Shown one piece after another: positions 59,445 to 64,000 of a stretch of 64,000 bases of DNA. Where the stretch lies: contig NZ_JAIMBY010000015.1 of assembly GCF_026191915.1 (NCBI RefSeq), forward strand, positions 1-64,000, written 5' to 3'. A model generated the notes under the pieces. The model searched no databases, was not told the origin of the DNA, and worked only from the letters and a program-made list of their open reading frames with translations. The translations under genes were made by a program, and so were the position numbers. This DNA is from Acidiphilium sp. PA. Its GTDB lineage: Bacteria; Pseudomonadota; Alphaproteobacteria; Acetobacterales; Acetobacteraceae. Each line of letters opens with the position of its first letter. Within the stretch, counting starts at the first letter, position 1.

Positions 59445-60436
59445 GCACCGATCTCGCGACCGAAGCCGCGCGCACGGCGCCCCAGGCGCGCACCGGCGTT
59501 TCGCGCCGCACCATCGGCAATGTCGTGCTCGGCATCGTGCTGCTCACTGTGCCGCTCTGGCTGCCGCTGGTCGGCGGCTATACCGACCTTGCCAGCCGCG
59601 TGCTGATTTACGCGCTCGCGGCGATGGGTCTCAATCTGCTGCTCGGCTTCACCGGCGGCTTGTCGTTCGGCCACGCCGCCTATTTCGGGCTCGGGGCCTA
59701 CGGCGTCGGGCTGATGCTGAAATACGAAACCCACAGCCTGTTTCTGGCGCTGGCGGCCGGTACGCTGCTCGGTGGTCTCGCGGCGACCCTGCTCGGCCCG
59801 ATCGCGGTGCGGCGGCGGGGCATCTATTTCTCGATGATCACCATCGCGATCGGCCAGATGTTCTATTTCATCGCGATCCGCTGGAACACGCTGACCGGCG
59901 GGTACGACGGATTGTCCGGTTTCGCGCGCCCGAAATTCGCGGGACCCGGCCATCTGCTGCCGATGGGTCCGACCGGGATGTATTATCTGGTGCTGGCGGC
60001 ATTCGCCATCGCGGCACTGCTGCTGTGGGTGGTCCTGAACGCACCGCTCGGCCATGCGTTTGTTGCGATCCGCGAGAACCACAAGCGGCTGACATTTCTC
60101 GGTGTCAGCACGCAGCGTTACATCGCGATCTCGTTTGCGATCTCAGGGTTCATCGCGGCGCTGGCGGGCGGGCTGAATGCGCTGCTCGATGGGTTCGCCT
60201 CGCCCAACCTGCTGAATTACAGCATGTCCGGCGATTTCCTGATCATCGCGGTACTGGGCGGGATGCGCAATTTTTACGGGCCGCTGGCCGGTGCGGTGAT
60301 TTTCGTGCTGGTGCGCGACTACGTAAGCTCGGTCACCGATAACTGGATGAGCGTGATCGGGCTGGTGTTCGTGATCTCGGTGATCTTTTTCCCGATGGGT
60401 GTGCTAGGCTTCTTCAACCGGAAATCCGGGTCATGA
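59441..60436 (+). CDS. Branched-chain-type ABC transporter permease (LivM)
   Basis: A 331-residue permease with about nine helices and a short cytoplasmic N-terminal tail (TDLATEAARTAPQARTGVSR). LivM features are NLLLGFTGGLSFGHAAYFGL near 64-83, RRRGIYFSMITIAIGQMFYF near 124, the coupling loop FVAIRENHKRLTFLGVSTQR near 206, and GMRNFYGPLAGAVIFVLVRD near 271. It overlaps both its neighbours (LivH and LivG) by 4 bp. It forms the heterodimeric membrane channel with the LivH protein. Confidence 0.9.
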   Translation: MSTDLATEAARTAPQARTGVSRRTIGNVVLGIVLLTVPLWLPLVGGYTDLASRVLIYALAAMGLNLLLGFTGGLSFGHAAYFGLGAYGVGLMLKYETHSLFLALAAGTLLGGLAATLLGPIAVRRRGIYFSMITIAIGQMFYFIAIRWNTLTGGYDGLSGFARPKFAGPGHLLPMGPTGMYYLVLAAFAIAALLLWVVLNAPLGHAFVAIRENHKRLTFLGVSTQRYIAISFAISGFIAALAGGLNALLDGFASPNLLNYSMSGDFLIIAVLGGMRNFYGPLAGAVIFVLVRDYVSSVTDNWMSVIGLVFVISVIFFPMGVLGFFNRKSGS

Positions 60437-61182
60437 GTCTCCTGGTGCTGAACGATGTGGGGCGCCGGTTCGGTGCTTTGCAGGCGTTGTCGGGGATTTC
60501 CCTGAGCGTTGAGGCCGGCGAACTGCGCGCGATCATCGGCCCGAACGGCGCCGGCAAGACGACGCTGTTCAATCTGATCAGCGGCTATTTTCCACCCACC
60601 GACGGCAGCATCGTGTTCGGCGGCGAACCGATCACCGCGGGCACGCCGACCGCGCTGGTCAAACGTGGGATCATTCGCACCTTCCAGATCACCGAGATTT
60701 TTCTTTCGCTCACCGTGCGGGAAAACCTGCGGGTCGCGGTCGAAACCGCGATGGGGCTCAATCTCAGGCCCTGGATTTCCGCCGCCGTGCGCAGCGTGGT
60801 GATGAACCAGGTTGAACATCTCGCCGAGATCGTGCGGATGACCGCCAAGCTCGATCGCGTTGCCGGCGAATTGTCGCATGGGGATCAGCGAGTCGTCGAG
60901 ATCGGCATCGTGCTCGCGAAATCGCCGAAACTTCTGCTGCTCGATGAACCGACCGCCGGCATGGGCGATGAGGAGACCCACCACATGACCGATCTGATCC
61001 GCCGGCTGAACAAGGACCAGGGCATCACCATGCTGTTCGTCGAGCATGACATGGCGATCGTGTTCGGCATCGCGGACCGGATCACGGTGCTGGACAACGG
61101 CCGGATGCTGGCCGAGGGCAACGCGACCGAGATCGCGGCCAATCCGCGCGTCCAGGCCGCCTATCTGGGTAACGCGGCATGA
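60433..61182 (+). CDS. Branched-chain-type ABC transporter ATP-binding protein (LivG)
   Basis: A 249-residue ATPase. Walker A GPNGAGKTT is near 36-44, the Q-loop and long insertion RTFQITEIFLSLTVRENLRV near 78, the signature ELSHGDQRVVEIGIVLAKSP near 147 (SHGD in place of SGGE, as in LivG), Walker B KLLLLDEPTAGMGDEETHHM near 166, and the switch His in MLFVEHDMAIVFGIAD near 200. LivG-type lengths and motifs match. It overlaps LivM and LivF genes by 4 bp each. Confidence 0.92.
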   Translation: MSLLVLNDVGRRFGALQALSGISLSVEAGELRAIIGPNGAGKTTLFNLISGYFPPTDGSIVFGGEPITAGTPTALVKRGIIRTFQITEIFLSLTVRENLRVAVETAMGLNLRPWISAAVRSVVMNQVEHLAEIVRMTAKLDRVAGELSHGDQRVVEIGIVLAKSPKLLLLDEPTAGMGDEETHHMTDLIRRLNKDQGITMLFVEHDMAIVFGIADRITVLDNGRMLAEGNATEIAANPRVQAAYLGNAA

Positions 61183-61904
61183 GCGCCGTGCTCGAGGCCG
61201 AGGGGCTGCAGACCTATTACGGCAAGAGCCACATTCTGCACGGCGTGTCACTTACGGTCGGTGAGGGCGAGCTGGTGGCCCTGCTCGGCCGCAACGGTGC
61301 CGGCAAGACCACCACGATGCGCAGCATCATGGGCCTGACGGTGCCGCGCGAAGGGCGGGTGAAACTGTTCGGCCGTGATACCACCGGCAAGCCGCCTTAT
61401 CGGGTGGCCAACCTCGGCGTCGGCTACGTGCCGGAGGGGCGCAAGATTTTCGGCCATCTGACGGTGCACGAAAATCTGCTGGTGCCGCCCCAGACCAAAG
61501 GCCCCTGGACGATCGAGACGGTGTACCAGCTGTTTCCCCGCCTCGCCGAGCGCCGCACCAGCAAGGGGGGGCGGTTATCCGGCGGCGAGCAGGAAATGTT
61601 GTCGATCGCGCGCGCGTTGCTGCTTAATCCGAAGTTCCTGATCCTCGATGAACCCTCGCAAGGGCTGGCGCCGGTGATCGTGCAGGAGGTGATGCGCACC
61701 GTCGGCCGGATGAAGGGCGAGGGCATGTCGATCCTGCTGGTCGAACAGAACGCGTTTCTCGCCCTCGAACTCGCCGACCGGGCCTATGTCCTGTCGGATG
61801 GCGAGGTGGTATATGACGGTAATGCCGCGACCCTCGCCGACGATCGGGCCCGGATGGAACAGCTGGCCGGTGTCAGCCACGCGGCGGTCGATATCCGGCA
61901 CTGA
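61179..61904 (+). CDS. Branched-chain-type ABC transporter ATP-binding protein (LivF)
   Basis: A 241-residue ATPase, the second of the pair. Walker A GRNGAGKTTTM is near 37, the LivF segment VPEGRKIFGHLTVHENLLVP near 88, the signature LSGGEQEMLSIARAL near 133, Walker B KFLILDEPSQGLAPVIVQEV near 151, and the switch His position replaced by Gln in ILLVEQNAFLALEL near 185, which is normal in LivF. It closes the transporter operon 57 bp before the dioxygenase gene. Confidence 0.92.
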   Translation: MSAVLEAEGLQTYYGKSHILHGVSLTVGEGELVALLGRNGAGKTTTMRSIMGLTVPREGRVKLFGRDTTGKPPYRVANLGVGYVPEGRKIFGHLTVHENLLVPPQTKGPWTIETVYQLFPRLAERRTSKGGRLSGGEQEMLSIARALLLNPKFLILDEPSQGLAPVIVQEVMRTVGRMKGEGMSILLVEQNAFLALELADRAYVLSDGEVVYDGNAATLADDRARMEQLAGVSHAAVDIRH

Positions 61905-61961
61905 CGAGCGGGGCTGGCGATCTGGCACGTTTTCGTTCGATCGAAAATGGAGGACACGACC

Positions 61962-62762
61962 ATGAAGCTGACCGATCAACAGATCGAGGACTTCCATCGT
62001 GAAGGGTGGTTGTTCCTGCCCGAATTGTTCACCCCTGCGGAAGTCGAGGTGCTGAAGCGCGAATCCCAGGCGATTTACGACCAGGAGCGGCCGGAAGTCT
62101 GGCGGGAAACCAACGGCGCGCCCCGCACCGCCTTTGCCGCACATACCTATAACGAAGCGTTCCGCGTCCTTGGCGCCCATCCGCGGCTGATCCGCCCGGT
62201 CGAGCAGATCTTCGGCGAGCGGGTTTACATGCATCAATATAAAATCAACGCCAAGGCGGCCTTCACCGGCGAGGTCTGGCAGTGGCACCAGGATTACGGC
62301 ACCTGGAAGCGCGATGATGGCATGCCCGCACCCAAGGCGATGAATATTTCGGTGTTTCTCGACGAGGTGATGCCGATCAACGGGCCGCTTCTGCTGGTGC
62401 CGAAGAGCCATGAAGCCGGCGACCTCGAGGCGCGGCACGACGTGGAGACCACCTCGTACCCGCTCTGGACGCTGGACGATGCCACGGTGACGCGGCTGGT
62501 TGCCGCCGGGGGCATTGTCGCACCGACCGGCAAGCCCGGCGGCGTGCTGATGTTCCATGGCAATCTGGTGCATGGTTCGGCCGGCAACATCACGCCGTTT
62601 CCGCGCCGCATCGTGTATCTGACGCTGAATGCCGTTTCCAATGCGATCAGAACGCCGACGCGGCCCGCGTTCATCGCGCATCGCGACTTCACGCCGATCG
62701 AACCGGTCGGCGACGACGCCCTGGCGCAGATGGCGCAGACCTACCGCGTGGCCGCGGAATAG
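61962..62762 (+). CDS. Phytanoyl-CoA dioxygenase (PhyH)-family, EctD-like 2-oxoglutarate dioxygenase
   Basis: A 266-residue non-heme Fe(II)/2-oxoglutarate-dependent hydroxylase. The iron ligands are His109 and Asp111 in WQWHQDYGTWKRDDGMP, and His204 in HGNLVHGSAGN, with the 2-oxoglutarate Arg near 215 (FPRRIVYL). The sequence around DYGTWKRDDGMP is close to the ectoine hydroxylase signature, but the rest (NISVFLDEVMPINGPLLLVP) fits a wider EctD-like subgroup, so I do not call it ectD. GGAGG about 8 bp before ATG 61962 fixes the start. Placed after a complete importer, it probably oxidises the imported compound. Confidence 0.86.
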   Translation: MKLTDQQIEDFHREGWLFLPELFTPAEVEVLKRESQAIYDQERPEVWRETNGAPRTAFAAHTYNEAFRVLGAHPRLIRPVEQIFGERVYMHQYKINAKAAFTGEVWQWHQDYGTWKRDDGMPAPKAMNISVFLDEVMPINGPLLLVPKSHEAGDLEARHDVETTSYPLWTLDDATVTRLVAAGGIVAPTGKPGGVLMFHGNLVHGSAGNITPFPRRIVYLTLNAVSNAIRTPTRPAFIAHRDFTPIEPVGDDALAQMAQTYRVAAE

Positions 62763-62766
62763 GCGG

Positions 62767-64000
62767 ATGAACCTGCACGGCCTGCTCGCCGCCCGCGCCG
62801 ATGCCGGGCGGCCGGTTCGGGTGACGCTGATCGGCGCCGGCAAATTCGGTGCGATGTTTCTCGCCCAGGTGCCACATACCAGGGGTCTCGAGGTCGCCTG
62901 CATCGCCGATCTGGCGCCGGATCGCGCGCGGCGCACCTGTGCCGGCGTCGGTTGGGGCGAGGAGTTGATCGCGGCCACGGTGTTTACCGACGACGCGCCG
63001 GCGGCGATCGCGCGGCCGGACATCGACCTGGTGATCGAGGCGACGGGCAGCCCGGCCCACGGCATTCAGCACGCGCGCGCCGCGATCCGCGCCGGGCGTG
63101 CGATCGTGATGGTCAATGTCGAGGCGGACGCGCTGGCCGGCCCGCTGCTGGCGGCGGAAGCGCGGGCCGCCGGCGTGGTCTATTCGCTCGCCTATGGCGA
63201 CCAGCCGGCGTTGACCGCCGAACTGGTCGATTGGGCGCGCGCCTGCGGTTTTACCGTGGTCGCGGCGGGCAAGGGTACCAAATATCTGCCGCTCTATCAT
63301 GGCGTGACACCGGACACGGTCTGGCAGCATTACGGCTTGCAGCCCGAAGCGGCGCGCGCGGCCGGGATGAACCCGCAGATGTTCAACTCCTTCCTGGATG
63401 GCACCAAATCCGCGATCGAGATGGCTGCGATCGCGAACGCGACGGGGCTCGACGTGCCGGAGGGCGGCCTTGGGTTTCCCCCCTGCGGCGTCGATGACCT
63501 GCCGCACGTGCTGCGCCCCCGCGCGGCGGGCGGCATGCTCGAGCGCGCCGGCATGGTCGAGGTGGTATCCTCCCTGGAACGTGACGGCAGGCCGGTGTTC
63601 CGCGACCTGCGGTGGGGCGTGTACGTCGTGCTCGAGGCACCGAACGATTACGCCGCCGCCTGCTTTGCGCAATACGGGCTGAAGACCGACAGCACCGGGC
63701 GGTATGCCGCGATGTACAAGCCGTTTCATCTGATCGGGCTCGAATTGAACGTATCGGTCCTATCCGCTGTGCTGCGCCAGGAACCGACCGGCGCGCCGGA
63801 CGCGTTTCGCGGCGATGTGACCGCCACGGCCAAGCGCGATCTGCGCGCGGGCGAGGTGCTGGACGGTGAGGGCGGCTATACCGTGTGGGGCCGGTTGATG
63901 CCGGCCCAGGCCAGTCTGGCATGCGGGGCCCTGCCGATCGGCCTGGCGCACCACGCGCGGCTGCGGCGCGATATCCGGGCGGGCGAGACCGTGCTGTGGT
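62767..64000 (+). CDS. NAD(P)-binding SAF-domain oxidoreductase, homoserine dehydrogenase-like (partial at right edge)
   Basis: At least 411 residues, open to the window end. After a short lead (MNLHGLLAARADAGRPVR) the Rossmann loop VTLIGAGKFGAMFLAQV is at 19-35. The homoserine-dehydrogenase-like region includes DLVIEATGSPAHGIQHARAA near 86, GKGTKYLPLYHGVTPDTVW near 166 and GTKSAIEMAAIANATGL near 214. A C-terminal SAF-type segment starts near 350 (TATAKRDLRAGEVLDGEGGY). Family members occur beside sugar-acid or amino-compound catabolic genes; the reaction here is unknown. It starts 4 bp after the dioxygenase stop, in one operon with it and probably with the importer. Confidence 0.82.
   Translation, partial: MNLHGLLAARADAGRPVRVTLIGAGKFGAMFLAQVPHTRGLEVACIADLAPDRARRTCAGVGWGEELIAATVFTDDAPAAIARPDIDLVIEATGSPAHGIQHARAAIRAGRAIVMVNVEADALAGPLLAAEARAAGVVYSLAYGDQPALTAELVDWARACGFTVVAAGKGTKYLPLYHGVTPDTVWQHYGLQPEAARAAGMNPQMFNSFLDGTKSAIEMAAIANATGLDVPEGGLGFPPCGVDDLPHVLRPRAAGGMLERAGMVEVVSSLERDGRPVFRDLRWGVYVVLEAPNDYAAACFAQYGLKTDSTGRYAAMYKPFHLIGLELNVSVLSAVLRQEPTGAPDAFRGDVTATAKRDLRAGEVLDGEGGYTVWGRLMPAQASLACGALPIGLAHHARLRRDIRAGETVLW

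Noticed and set aside
61962-62762. Calling the dioxygenase ectoine hydroxylase (ectD)
   Set aside because: The DYGTWKRDDGMP stretch is EctD-like, but no ectABC genes are nearby and the flanking blocks fit a broader subgroup, so the specific name is not supported.

Overview
The window reads as a chromosomal segment of a high-GC alphaproteobacterium, most likely from the acetic-acid/acidophile family Acetobacteraceae (an Acidiphilium-like organism). This placement is inference. It rests on the gene orders fabI/pdxH divergent, fdsGBA-fdhD-fdsD, accD-folC, sdhC-D-A-B and ffs-dnaX-ybaB-recR, on plant-type GshA, on OpgC, and on strong G/C-ending codon use. Most genes are ordinary housekeeping or catabolic genes. 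The accessory signal is at the left edge (an IS630-type transposase next to a truncated type ISP restriction-modification gene) and in several families of intergenic hairpin repeats.

Layout. 0-6.3 kb: IS fragment, type ISP remnant, a DHA2-type exporter, cytosine deaminase, pdxH, and divergent fabI. 6.5-15.5 kb: a zinc alcohol dehydrogenase translationally overlapped by a LysR regulator, then the complete soluble NAD-dependent molybdenum formate dehydrogenase operon (fdsG, fdsB, fdsA, fdhD, fdsD) and a FocA-type formate channel. Together they form a formate uptake and oxidation unit. 15.5-18.6 kb: DUF1491 gene and a three-gene NMT1/THI5-type ABC importer. 18.7-23.4 kb (minus strand): folC, accD, a Pro/Gln-rich small protein, a class I glutamine amidotransferase-like hydrolase and a Bcr/CflA exporter. 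23.5-27 kb: two isochorismatase-fold hydrolases around a MarR regulator, a small membrane protein and an MFS exporter. 27.1-30.6 kb: succinate dehydrogenase. 30.8-34.4 kb: ETFB-lysine-methyltransferase-like protein, ubiA, rsmE, gshA. 34.6-40.8 kb: an orphan membrane-GAF protein and the biotin genes bioBA and bioFD in divergent arrangement. 40.8-46.7 kb: secretory lipase-like lipoprotein, pssA-psd phospholipid pair, a glycine-rich PEP-CTERM protein, a DUF892 ferritin-like protein and a lineage-specific hypothetical protein. 46.9-54.9 kb: nudC, SRP RNA, dnaX-ybaB-recR, opgC, an SGNH hydrolase, tRNA-Gln, ppx/gppA and rlmE. 54.9-56.9 kb: a nuclease-helicase fusion (DUF2075). 57.2-64 kb: a branched-chain-type ABC importer followed by an EctD-like 2-oxoglutarate dioxygenase and an NAD-binding SAF-domain oxidoreductase that runs off the right edge.

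The most unusual structure is non-coding. Two long multi-hairpin palindromes share one architecture (about 42.02-42.20 kb and 50.19-50.45 kb). At each one the forward strand switches from strongly C-rich to strongly G-rich. The second one does this inside the conserved dnaX-ybaB-recR operon, where all genes point the same way, so it cannot be explained by gene orientation. A second family of T/A-rich dyads occurs at six loci, four of them as paired arms that form one large inverted repeat. Two of those lie in divergent promoter regions, where a simple terminator is not expected.
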